Shown here piece after piece: positions 1-5,693 of a stretch of 6,626 bases of DNA. The notes under the pieces were generated by a model. The model did no database searches. It saw nothing but the letters and a program-made list of their open reading frames with translations, and was not told the origin of the DNA. How positions within the stretch are numbered: the first letter of the stretch is position 1; each line of letters opens with the position of its first letter. The DNA lies in assembly GCA_964480275.1 (NCBI GenBank), contig CAYZOC010000054.1:1-6626 (forward strand), given 5' to 3'. The stretch is from DATESG01 sp964480275. GTDB lineage: Bacteria > Bacillota_I > Bacilli_A > RFN20 > CAG-826. The position numbers were made by a program, and so were the translations under genes.

Positions 1-1
1 G

Positions 2-709
2 AAAAAGCAATATTTAAGTCTGTTTTTAGAATTGATATTCATCTCCATTTTTTACTTGCCATTCATCTCGGTTAGTGGGCTAGGTGAGATGAGTCTAGCA
101 TATAATGATATTCAACTTGCCTTCATTGTCCCCCTTATCTATTTGATAATTATTATTACACTTGAAATTGTTATAAAAGCAAAAACACAGAGAAATATTG
201 ATTATATAGTAGTGGGGATAATGAGTATTTTTACACTAATTGTTTTTTTATCAGCGATTCGTCGAATTGATTATTCCAATTATTCCTCCATGACGATTAG
301 TTATGCCCCTTTTGTAGGAATGGTGATAGTGTTCTTATATTTTATGCTTGTTATCAAGTCTAAAAGTTTAGACACTCATTCAAAAGTTTTTGAAAAGTCG
401 GATAATAAAGTAATCAACAAAGTTAGCTATCAATCCGAGACTAGAATGGTGGAAAAACCTTTGGAAGAAACCAAGGTCAAGGTCAAAGAAGACATGATAA
501 TAGCTAGTGTTAACAATAAAACAACTGTTACTGATGATAAGGATAAAACCATAACTAAAGTCAATGTCGAAGTTAATGATGTTAAAAACAAGCAAGTTAA
601 ACCAAAAGTTAAGATTGATTATGAAACACTCCTTGATAAATTTATGGCGAATGAAATTAGTTATAAAGAATTCAAAGAAGAAAAAGTTAAATTACTTGGA
701 AAAAAATAA
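2..709 (+). CDS. Four-helix membrane protein with SHOCT-like C-terminal tail (5' end outside window)
   Basis: The reading frame is open to the first bases of the window. The codons before the TTG at 32 encode KKQYLSLFLE, which continues the first hydrophobic helix. That TTG has no ribosome binding site, so the true start is almost certainly just upstream and the gene is 5'-partial here. About four membrane segments are visible: LFLELIFISIFYLPFIS, FIVPLIYLIIIITLEIVI, YIVVGIMSIFTLIVFLSAI and PFVGMVIVFLYFMLVI. They are followed by roughly 90 residues of Lys/Glu/Asp/Val-rich, probably flexible linker. The last 30 residues (YETLLDKFMANEISYKEFKEE and onward) match the pattern of the SHOCT short C-terminal domain, a helix-turn-helix hairpin with a 'x-G/N-E-I-[ST]-x-x-E-[FY]-x-x-x-K' core. 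SHOCT tails are usually thought to mediate oligomerisation or other protein contacts. The specific function is not recognised. No clear terminator follows it. Confidence 0.75.
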   Translation, partial: KKQYLSLFLELIFISIFYLPFISVSGLGEMSLAYNDIQLAFIVPLIYLIIIITLEIVIKAKTQRNIDYIVVGIMSIFTLIVFLSAIRRIDYSNYSSMTISYAPFVGMVIVFLYFMLVIKSKSLDTHSKVFEKSDNKVINKVSYQSETRMVEKPLEETKVKVKEDMIIASVNNKTTVTDDKDKTITKVNVEVNDVKNKQVKPKVKIDYETLLDKFMANEISYKEFKEEKVKLLGKK

Positions 710-742
710 AGAATCCTTATATTTTGAACAAAATTAATTACT

Positions 743-806
743 TATACTAGTATTAATACTTTTACACAAATAAATGTTATTATCATTGAGGCTTATCATA
801 GATAAG
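743..806. repeat. Clustered small palindromes upstream of the ABC-F gene
   Basis: The short gap before the ABC-F gene contains two overlapping perfect palindromes, ATACTAGTAT (744-753) and AGTATTAATACT (749-760), built from alternating ATACT/AGTAT arms. A third inverted repeat, CTTATC-ATA-GATAAG, lies at 792-806, about 19 nt before the ribosome binding site. The symmetry is real, but its role as operator or leader hairpin is speculative in such AT-rich DNA. A TATACT box (743-748) lies downstream of TTGAAC (724-729), but the 13-nt spacing is too short for a normal sigma-A promoter, so no promoter is called. Confidence 0.3.
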
Positions 807-824
807 GGCATAAAAGATAAAGTA

Positions 825-830
825 GAGGTG
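825..830 (+). promoter_or_regulatory. Ribosome binding site of the ABC-F gene
   Basis: GAGGTG lies 5 nt before the ATG at 836 and supports that start. The resulting N-terminus (MLDVRNVTLQFGG) aligns with the usual first strand of YbiT-type ABC-F proteins. Confidence 0.75.
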
Positions 831-835
831 CAAAT

Positions 836-2413
836 ATGCTAGATGTAAGAAACGTAACACTCCAGTTTGGTGGAAGAGTTTTATTCAAGGATGTGAATGT
901 TTCATTTACTCCGGGAAACTGCTATGGCATCATCGGTGCTAACGGGGCGGGTAAATCAACATTTTTAAGAATTCTTTCCGGTGATTTAGAACCAAATAAG
1001 GGTGATGTCGTTCTTGGTTCTCATCAAAGAATGTCAGTTTTAAGACAAAATCAAAATGCTTTTGATCACTTAAGTGCGCTTGAAACAGTCTTAGAAGGCC
1101 ATACACGCTTAATGGAAGTAGCCCGAGAAAAAGATGCGCTTTACATGAAAGAAGACTTTAGTGATGCAGATGGAATTCGCGCTGGTGAATTAGAAGAAGA
1201 ATATATGGAGATGAATGGCTATCAAGCTGAAAGTGATGCTGAATCACTGCTTAACTCACTTAATATCAAGGGTGACAAGCAACAAGCCCTGATGGGTCAA
1301 TTAGACGCCAAAGATAAAGTTAAAGTTTTACTAGCCCAAGCTCTTTTTGGTAATCCTGATATACTTGTGCTTGATGAACCCACGAATAATCTAGATGCAG
1401 TAGCGACTAGATGGTTAGAAAACTTCTTATATAATTTTGATAACACCGTCATCATCGTCTCACATGATCGCCACTTTCTTAATAAAGTATGTACGCGCAT
1501 TCTTGATGTCGATTTTGGGAAGATTTCAACATTTGTTGGTAACTATGACTTTTGGTATGAAACAAGTCAGCTTATTGCCCGGCAGATGAAGGAAGGTAAT
1601 GCCAAAAAAGAAGCTAGAGCCAAAGAATTAGAAGAGTTTATTGCCCGCTTTTCCGCTAATGCGAGTAAATCAAAGCAAGCAACTTCAAGAAAAAAGGAAC
1701 TTGAAAAGATTACGCTAGATGACCTTGTCCCTTCAAGTCGCCGCTATCCTTTTATCGATTTTAAATTTGAAAAGGACTTAGGGCAAGATGTGTTATTTGT
1801 GGAAGAATTAACCAAAAAGGGTTTATTTAAAGATTTAAGCTTCACGCTAGTGAGAGGCGATAAAGTAGCCTTTATCTCTCCTAATAGTCAAGCAGTCACA
1901 ACACTATTTGATATTTTAAGTGGCAGTCAAAAAGCTGATGCTGGCAAATTTAATTTTGGTGTGACTGTTAAATATACTTACCTCCCACAAGATCACAAAC
2001 GTTTCTTTAAGGACAAAAAGATTAATCTAGTTGAATGGCTCCGTCCCTACTCTAGTGATCAAAATGACTCCTATATTAGAAGTTGGCTCGGGCGGATGCT
2101 TTTCTCGGGTGAAGAAGCCTTAAAAGAAGTAGGGGTCCTCTCTGGTGGCGAGAAGGTTAGAGTAATGATGGCGAAGAATATGTTGACCGCTGGTAATGTG
2201 CTGATGATGGATGAACCAACTAACCATCTTGATCTTGAAGCAATCACCGCTCTTAATAAGGGCTTAATAAATTATAAAGGCGTGCTACTATTTGCCTCAC
2301 ATGACCATGAGCTACTTTCAACCGTGGCCAATCGGATTATTTATATTGATGGTGATACAATTATTGATCGCCGTACTAGTTATGAAGAATTTCTTGATGA
2401 GTTTAAAAAATAA
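836..2413 (+). CDS. ybiT: ABC-F family ATPase, YbiT/YkpA group
   Basis: This is a soluble twin-ATPase protein of the ABC-F class, whose members bind the ribosome E site and adjust translation rather than transport solutes. Its 525 residues are normal for the YbiT/YkpA group. NBD1 has Walker A GANGAGKST (34-42), Walker B with catalytic Glu (ILVLDEPTNNLD, 176-187) and switch His210. The inter-domain linker (about 240-300) carries the group's RFSANASKSKQATSRKK stretch and should reach toward P-site tRNA. NBD2 has LSGGE (435-439), Walker B MMDEPTNHLD (457-466) and switch His489. Two motifs are degenerate: the NBD1 signature reads LDAKD (156-160), and the NBD2 Walker A reads SPNSQAVTT (348-356) with Val354 in place of lysine. 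Those two motifs form the same composite ATP site, so one site is probably non-catalytic. As I recall, relatives also vary at both places. This protein is not evidently an antibiotic-resistance ABC-F: the linker is of the short YbiT type. It stands alone, between a palindrome-rich leader and a strong terminator. Confidence 0.93.
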   Translation: MLDVRNVTLQFGGRVLFKDVNVSFTPGNCYGIIGANGAGKSTFLRILSGDLEPNKGDVVLGSHQRMSVLRQNQNAFDHLSALETVLEGHTRLMEVAREKDALYMKEDFSDADGIRAGELEEEYMEMNGYQAESDAESLLNSLNIKGDKQQALMGQLDAKDKVKVLLAQALFGNPDILVLDEPTNNLDAVATRWLENFLYNFDNTVIIVSHDRHFLNKVCTRILDVDFGKISTFVGNYDFWYETSQLIARQMKEGNAKKEARAKELEEFIARFSANASKSKQATSRKKELEKITLDDLVPSSRRYPFIDFKFEKDLGQDVLFVEELTKKGLFKDLSFTLVRGDKVAFISPNSQAVTTLFDILSGSQKADAGKFNFGVTVKYTYLPQDHKRFFKDKKINLVEWLRPYSSDQNDSYIRSWLGRMLFSGEEALKEVGVLSGGEKVRVMMAKNMLTAGNVLMMDEPTNHLDLEAITALNKGLINYKGVLLFASHDHELLSTVANRIIYIDGDTIIDRRTSYEEFLDEFKK

Positions 2414-2428
2414 TTAATGACTAAAGTA

Positions 2429-2476
2429 AAAAGCGAACTGGTAGGATGAATCCAAGTTCGCTTTTCTTTATAATTT
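2429..2476 (+). terminator. Rho-independent terminator of the ABC-F gene
   Basis: An 11-bp stem pairs AAAAGCGAACT (2429-2439) with AGTTCGCTTTT (2455-2465). A small inner GGA/TCC helix caps the structure, and a T-rich tail (TTTTCTTTATAATTTT) follows. It begins 16 nt after the stop codon, so the ABC-F gene is a single-gene transcript at its 3' end. The A-run on the left arm could allow weak function on the minus strand, but no minus-strand gene is visible. Confidence 0.88.
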
Positions 2477-2603
2477 TATCACTAATCCCGCTATTTTCGA
2501 TTTTTTTCGACGATTTTAGTATAAATTAATCAATATTTTTGCTTATTATTTAAATCATTTTTAAAGATAACAAGATTTCTAACTGTTAAGTTATTTATCA
2601 GTG

Positions 2604-2631
2604 TTCATACTAATAAATTTTCTTTTATATT
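2604..2631 (+). promoter_or_regulatory. Candidate sigma-A promoter for the gene at 2807
   Basis: A -35-like TTCATA (4 of 6 consensus matches) is separated by 16 nt from a -10-like TATATT (5 of 6). It is the best pair I found in the gap, but the region is so AT-rich that a chance match is quite possible. Confidence 0.28.
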
Positions 2632-2771
2632 TACTTTTAGGGTAAGGCCGCGTAAGCGCTTTATTATCACTAATTAATTGATAATTTATGATATTTATTG
2701 CGGTTAAGCCTAAGAGACTTTAGAATGAAAATATTAGAAATGATTAGTAAATAACATTCTAATAGAAACTG

Positions 2772-2788
2772 CTAGTGAAATTCACTAG
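2772..2788. promoter_or_regulatory. Near-perfect palindrome abutting the ribosome binding site
   Basis: CTAGTGAA-A-TTCACTAG is an 8-bp-arm palindrome around a single central base. It lies 5 nt before the GGGGG ribosome binding site of the next gene. As DNA it could be a repressor site; as RNA it could form a 6-bp hairpin with a 5-nt loop that affects access to the ribosome binding site. It has no U-tract, so it is not a standard terminator. Confidence 0.45.
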
Positions 2789-2806
2789 TGTTTGGGGGTA
2801 ACGAAA

Positions 2807-3331
2807 ATGAGGTTTGTTTTAAGACTATTAATGACTTTAGTGGGGATTGTCGCTTTCTTTGCGATGGTGGCTTTTGGTGGTTTCTATGCTTATGGGGCTT
2901 ATGGTGCACCACTACTAAATGAACAAATTCAAAAGTTTGAAGATCAAATTGAAGAAGATTTAGAAGAAGAGCATCCGGGCGCTGATATTACAATTGATAT
3001 TGAAGAAGTGTTTTACAAACTCGAAGGTGGCCTACCTGTTATTGCCTTTGAAGTAAGCGCGTTAGCCGAACTCAACAATGTTGTGCTTGAAGATACAACT
3101 ACATACGCAGTGGTTGAAATCATGAGTGTTGTCACTGGAAACCCAGACTTTACAACCTATGAAGCAAGTGAATGGGATGACATGGTCGATGATTTCACGA
3201 TTGCTCCAAGTTATATCTTTGATGGTGCTGAGGCTAAAGCTAAGGCGATGACCTACTTGATCATCTCGGCTTCAGTGTTTGTTGGTAGTATCGTCGTCAA
3301 GATTGTCTTCCTCAGAAAAAAACGACTATAA
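2807..3331 (+). CDS. Uncharacterised two-helix membrane protein with acidic outer domain
   Basis: I do not recognise this 174-residue protein. The start is ATG 2807, preceded by GGGGG (2794-2798) at an 8-nt spacing. A longer reading from TTG 2792 would begin over the ribosome binding site itself and is rejected. Residues 4-30 form a hydrophobic helix after a basic N-terminus (MRFVLR), with no lipobox and no clear signal-peptidase site. A strongly acidic, probably helical or coiled stretch follows (38-58, FEDQIEEDLEEEHPG). Next comes an acidic globular region with few basic residues and no cysteines, then a second membrane helix (147-168) ending in LRKKRL. Positive charges at both ends predict both termini inside and about 115 residues outside. 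It forms its own transcription unit with a terminator directly behind. No enzymatic motif is visible. A small cell-surface or sensory role is possible but unproven. Confidence 0.75.
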   Translation: MRFVLRLLMTLVGIVAFFAMVAFGGFYAYGAYGAPLLNEQIQKFEDQIEEDLEEEHPGADITIDIEEVFYKLEGGLPVIAFEVSALAELNNVVLEDTTTYAVVEIMSVVTGNPDFTTYEASEWDDMVDDFTIAPSYIFDGAEAKAKAMTYLIISASVFVGSIVVKIVFLRKKRL

Positions 3332-3344
3332 AAAAAGACTAATT

Positions 3345-3379
3345 GGAAACTGGCCTTGGTAAAAGGCCAGTTTTCTTTT
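3345..3379 (+). terminator. Rho-independent terminator after the two-helix protein gene
   Basis: AAACTGGCCTT (3347-3357) pairs with AAGGCCAGTTT (3363-3373) around the loop GGTAA. A G-U and a G-C pair extend the base, and the T-rich tail TTTTCTTTTA follows. The stem is 11-13 bp with a GC core. It starts 13 nt after the stop codon at 3331. Confidence 0.9.
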
Positions 3380-3455
3380 ACATACAAAGTTTTAACTTTA
3401 CGATACAATAATGATGTATAGATTACATAAGCGATAAACATAAGGGGGATAATTT

Positions 3456-4124
3456 ATGCGCTACACAATCGATGGTGGTCAACTACCAGTCTTAAACGTT
3501 GAATTAGAAGTTGGGGAAACACTAATTACAGAAGCAGGGGGCATGTCTTGGATGAGTCCCAACATGAAGATGGAAACAAAGGGTGGTGGCCTTAGTAAGG
3601 CGTTAGGACGACTATTTTCTGGTGAATCAATCTTTCTTAACGAATATAGTCCACTAGGAAGTGGGGGGAGTATTTCTCTATCAAATGCTCTTCCAGGTTC
3701 GATTCTTCCAATTGAAATAACACCTAACTATACTTTCATTGCCCAAAAAGGGTCATTTCTTGCAGCGGAAAAGGGTGTTGAACTTTCGATATTCTTCCGC
3801 AAAAAAATTGGTGCGGGTCTTGTAGGTGGTGAAGGTTTTATTATGCAAAAACTGACTGGTCAAGGCACGGCGTTCATTGAAATTGATGGCTATTTAATTG
3901 TTAAAGAGCTAAAGGCTGGCGAACAATTAGTTGTCTCAACTGGATATGTTGCTGGGATGGAAGGGAGCGTACAAATGGATGTTAAAACCGTCGGAAGTGT
4001 AAAAAACGCTCTATTTGGTGGTGAAGGCATTTTTAATACAATATTAACGGGACCTGGTAAGGTCTATCTTCAATCAACACCATTCTTTGAACTATTAAAG
4101 CGGATTCCACATCCCGCTCGATAA
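3456..4124 (+). CDS. AIM24 / TIGR00266 family protein
   Basis: This 222-residue protein belongs to the AIM24 family (TIGR00266), named after a yeast mitochondrial protein needed for normal inner-membrane architecture. Bacterial members are soluble beta-rich proteins of uncertain function, and some reports link them to membrane organisation. Visible family marks are the N-terminal ITEAGGMSWMS (24-34), the glycine-rich GGGLSKALGRLFSGES segment (43-58), and two copies of a GGEGxxxxxLTGxG block at 124-137 (GGEGFIMQKLTGQG) and 188-201 (GGEGIFNTILTGPG). No signal peptide or membrane helix is seen, so it is predicted to be cytoplasmic. ATG 3456 is supported by AAGGGGG (3442-3448) with a 7-nt spacer, and the length is typical of the short bacterial form. 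It is flanked by terminators on both sides and so is monocistronic. Promoter evidence is weak: TTTACG 3397-3402 with TAGATT 3419-3424, or an orphan TACAAT at 3404-3409. Confidence 0.92.
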   Translation: MRYTIDGGQLPVLNVELEVGETLITEAGGMSWMSPNMKMETKGGGLSKALGRLFSGESIFLNEYSPLGSGGSISLSNALPGSILPIEITPNYTFIAQKGSFLAAEKGVELSIFFRKKIGAGLVGGEGFIMQKLTGQGTAFIEIDGYLIVKELKAGEQLVVSTGYVAGMEGSVQMDVKTVGSVKNALFGGEGIFNTILTGPGKVYLQSTPFFELLKRIPHPAR

Positions 4125-4148
4125 ATGTGATGTTGAATTAGTAGAGAT

Positions 4149-4172
4149 ACCACCATTTATGTGGTGGTTTTT
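4149..4172 (+). terminator. Rho-independent terminator after the AIM24-family gene
   Basis: ACCACCA (4149-4155) pairs with TGGTGGT (4162-4168) around a 6-nt loop, and a run of T residues follows at once (4168-4172). The stem is short but GC-containing. It lies 25 nt after the stop codon and isolates this gene from the downstream arsR operon. Confidence 0.82.
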
Positions 4173-4305
4173 CTATTACCAACTTGTTTTTGTGAAAAAA
4201 AACCTTATGAATATATATCTTGAGTTAAAATTTTTCAAAGAAAAGCTTGAATATCGTGTGTGGCGATCGACTATCGTTTATCTTGTTGAATCTACGTAAA
4301 CGTCC

Positions 4306-4334
4306 TTCACAAAATGATAAGTAAATGGTAACAT
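4306..4334 (+). promoter_or_regulatory. Candidate promoter of the arsR operon
   Basis: TTCACA (4306-4311, 5 of 6 matches to TTGACA) and TAACAT (4329-4334, 4 of 6 matches to TATAAT) are separated by an ideal 17 nt. The predicted transcript start near 4341 falls just before the inverted repeat at 4344-4363, as expected for autorepression. An alternative -10, TATTAT (4334-4339), is a better match but lacks a -35 at proper spacing. The rest of the gap from 4173 is AT-rich with no gene visible. Confidence 0.5.
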
Positions 4335-4343
4335 ATTATTGAT

Positions 4344-4363
4344 ATATAGATAACCATCTATAT
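4344..4363. promoter_or_regulatory. Candidate ArsR-family operator
   Basis: ATATAGAT-AACC-ATCTATAT is a perfect 8-bp-arm inverted repeat with a 4-nt spacer. AT-rich imperfect palindromes of about this size between promoter and first gene are typical binding sites of ArsR/SmtB dimers. Here the repeat ends 2 nt before the GGAGG ribosome binding site (4366-4370) of the repressor gene. A bound repressor would block transcription near +1. As RNA, the same repeat could form a hairpin next to the ribosome binding site. Confidence 0.65.
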
Positions 4364-4374
4364 TTGGAGGTAAT

Positions 4375-4662
4375 ATGGACGCTGCCATTTCCAGTTTATT
4401 TAAAGTTTTAGGTGATGAAAATCGTCTTAAAGTATTTAGTCTTGTCGCTAAAGGAGAGAAATGTGGATGTACACTGATCGATAAGCTATCAATCACCCAG
4501 CCAACACTTTCCTATCACCTTCGCACTCTTACCGACAGTGGCCTTATTGATGCCAAAAAAGATGGTGTTTGGAAAAAACATTCTGTCAACTACCAAAAAG
4601 TTGATGAATTAATCACCTTTTTAATTGGTCTCAAAAATTGGAGTAGTTGCGAGCGTGATTAA
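4375..4662 (+). CDS. arsR: ArsR/SmtB-family metal(loid)-responsive repressor
   Basis: A 95-residue winged-helix repressor of the ArsR/SmtB family, which releases DNA when it binds a metal or metalloid. The N-terminal helix carries the family pattern FKVLGDENRLKVFSLV (9-24), and the recognition helix reads SITQPTLSYHLRTLTDSGLI (39-58). The wing is KKDGVWKKHSVNY (61-73). Cys30 and Cys32 form a CxC motif at the start of the third helix. This is where arsenic/antimony- and lead/cadmium-type sensors (alpha-3 site) bind; E. coli ArsR has CVCDLC there. Cys92 near the C-terminus could be a third ligand. The alpha-5 histidine/aspartate set of zinc sensors such as CzrA is not evident. ATG 4375 follows GGAGG with a 4-nt spacer. 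It is first in an operon with the permease (8-nt overlap) and thioredoxin-like gene. The inducer cannot be read from sequence; As(III), Sb(III) or an organoarsenical is the best guess. Confidence 0.9.
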   Translation: MDAAISSLFKVLGDENRLKVFSLVAKGEKCGCTLIDKLSITQPTLSYHLRTLTDSGLIDAKKDGVWKKHSVNYQKVDELITFLIGLKNWSSCERD

Positions 4663-5677
4663 AAATATATTTTCATTTTTCAATGATCAAATGCTTAAAA
4701 TGCTTTGGTTAGAGCAGATAATCAACCAGCTTTTTTCCCAAGTGTTTGGACTATCAAATGAGACACTACTTTTTAAAAGTCTTACTTTTTTCTTTTATGA
4801 TGTGATTAAAATATTTATATTACTTTCAGTGCTTATTTTTATTTCTTCCTATATTCAATCATATTTTTCGCCAGAAAGAACTAGACGGATACTTGGGAAG
4901 TTTAATGGAGTGTGGGCTAATATTATTGGTGCACTTTTGGGAACTATCACACCATTTTGTTCGTGTAGTTCAATCCCTATTTTTATTGGGTTTACGCGCG
5001 CAGGACTTCCGATTGGTGTGACCTTTTCGTTTCTAATATCTTCGCCTCTTGTCGATCTTGCCTCGGTGATATTACTTGCAAGTATTTTTAATTGGCAAAT
5101 TGCAATTGCCTATGTTGTAGTTGGACTATTGATAGCGATTATTGGCGGGACGCTAATTTCATTCTTTAAAATGGAAAAGCATGTGGAAGCATTTGTTCTT
5201 CAAGGGGCAAATGATCTTAGCTTAGAAGATGGCGAAGTGGATAAATTAACGCTCCTTCAAAGAATTAAGTATGCACTTCGGCAAGTCCAAGAAGTGATAA
5301 AAAAAGTATGGTTCTACATTCTAATTGGTGTTGGTCTTGGCGCAATTATCCATGGGTTTATCCCCCAAACTTGGATTGAACTGATCCTCGGGTCGAACAA
5401 TCCATTATCCCCAATTCTAGCAACCCTAGTTGGGGTTCCAATGTATGCTGATATATTTGGGACACTACCAATTGCCGAAGCCCTTGTTCTCAAGGGCGTA
5501 GGAATAGGTACTGTTCTTGCCTTCATGATGGCAGTGACTGCCCTTTCATTACCTTCGATCGTGATGCTAAAAAAGGCTGTGAAGCCTAAGCTATTATTAA
5601 TGTTTATTGCTATTGTTGTCGTCGGAATTATTAGCATGGGCTATCTTTTTAATGCCTTTGCTCATTTATTTATTTAA
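4655..5677 (+). CDS. PF03773-type permease (ArsP/YraQ family), probable metal(loid) exporter
   Basis: A 340-residue polytopic membrane protein of the PF03773 (ArsP/YraQ, formerly DUF318) family. Characterised ArsP members export trivalent organoarsenicals; others are linked to metal export. The first membrane region (about 44-66) is followed by the family hallmark TPFCSCSSIPIFIGF (99-113) with Cys102 and Cys104, then SFLISSPLVDLASVILL (125-141). A charged cytoplasmic loop lies at about 172-217, and the second half contains VPMYADIFGTLPIAEALV (261-278). About eight helices can be drawn. I chose GTG 4655 because GGAG (4640-4643) lies 11 nt upstream and the frame then overlaps the end of arsR by 8 nt, consistent with translational coupling. 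The TTG at 4625 and ATG at 4691 have no ribosome binding site. Substrate is inferred from the arsR neighbour. I left the symbol blank because arsP, copper/zinc-type and unassigned members share these motifs. Confidence 0.87.
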   Translation: MIKNIFSFFNDQMLKMLWLEQIINQLFSQVFGLSNETLLFKSLTFFFYDVIKIFILLSVLIFISSYIQSYFSPERTRRILGKFNGVWANIIGALLGTITPFCSCSSIPIFIGFTRAGLPIGVTFSFLISSPLVDLASVILLASIFNWQIAIAYVVVGLLIAIIGGTLISFFKMEKHVEAFVLQGANDLSLEDGEVDKLTLLQRIKYALRQVQEVIKKVWFYILIGVGLGAIIHGFIPQTWIELILGSNNPLSPILATLVGVPMYADIFGTLPIAEALVLKGVGIGTVLAFMMAVTALSLPSIVMLKKAVKPKLLLMFIAIVVVGIISMGYLFNAFAHLFI

Positions 5678-5678
5678 A

Positions 5679-5684
5679 AAGGAG
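5679..5684 (+). promoter_or_regulatory. Ribosome binding site of the thioredoxin-like gene
   Basis: AAGGAG lies 9 nt before ATG 5694 and directly after the permease stop codon. It decides the start. An upstream in-frame TTG at 5607 would add 29 hydrophobic residues translated from permease codons and is not credible. Confidence 0.85.
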
Positions 5685-5693
5685 AAATATAAT

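Larger units (their letters stand above)
2477..2806. other. Gene-free AT-rich stretch with possible structured leader
   Basis: No convincing ORF is visible on either strand. The stretch holds a candidate promoter (TTCATA 2604-2609, 16-nt spacer, TATATT 2626-2631). It also holds GC-bearing patches around 2637-2659 and 2700-2713 that can pair with each other: TTAGG with CCTAA, and CCGC with GCGG. A CGC-GTAA-GCG hairpin with a GNRA-type loop (2649-2658) competes with that pairing. An 8-bp inverted repeat TTAGAATG/CATTCTAA (2720-2727 and 2755-2762) and a palindrome at 2772-2788 follow. If the promoter is right, the downstream gene has a leader of about 170 nt. I recognise no known riboswitch or T-box here. 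Confidence 0.4.

Noticed and set aside
724..748. Promoter TTGAAC / TATACT before the ABC-F gene
   Set aside because: The spacer is only 13 nt, outside the working range for a sigma-A-type promoter, and no better pair was found.
774..842. 22-codon ORF (starts MLLSLRLIID) that overlaps the start of the ABC-F gene
   Set aside because: It has no ribosome binding site, and its stop only overlaps the ABC-F ATG by chance of frame. A leader peptide was considered because ABC-F genes can have them, but nothing in the sequence supports translation.
3411..3437. Eight-codon ORF (MMYRLHKR) before the AIM24-family gene, right after a TACAAT box
   Set aside because: No ribosome binding site. It could only be leaderless, and a stretch this short in AT-rich DNA is expected by chance.
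4625..4654. Upstream TTG start for the permease, adding 10 residues
   Set aside because: No ribosome binding site precedes it and the extra residues lie entirely inside arsR codons. GTG 4655 has GGAG upstream and a compact overlap.
5314..5637. 107-codon minus-strand ORF inside the permease gene
   Set aside because: It is the antisense shadow of a strongly supported permease, with no ribosome binding site or recognisable domain. The other minus-strand frames inside genes are shadows too.
5607..5693. Upstream TTG start for the thioredoxin-like gene, adding 29 hydrophobic residues (apparent membrane anchor)
   Set aside because: The extension is the out-of-frame reading of the permease end. AAGGAG before ATG 5694 and the normal family N-terminus decide for the short form.
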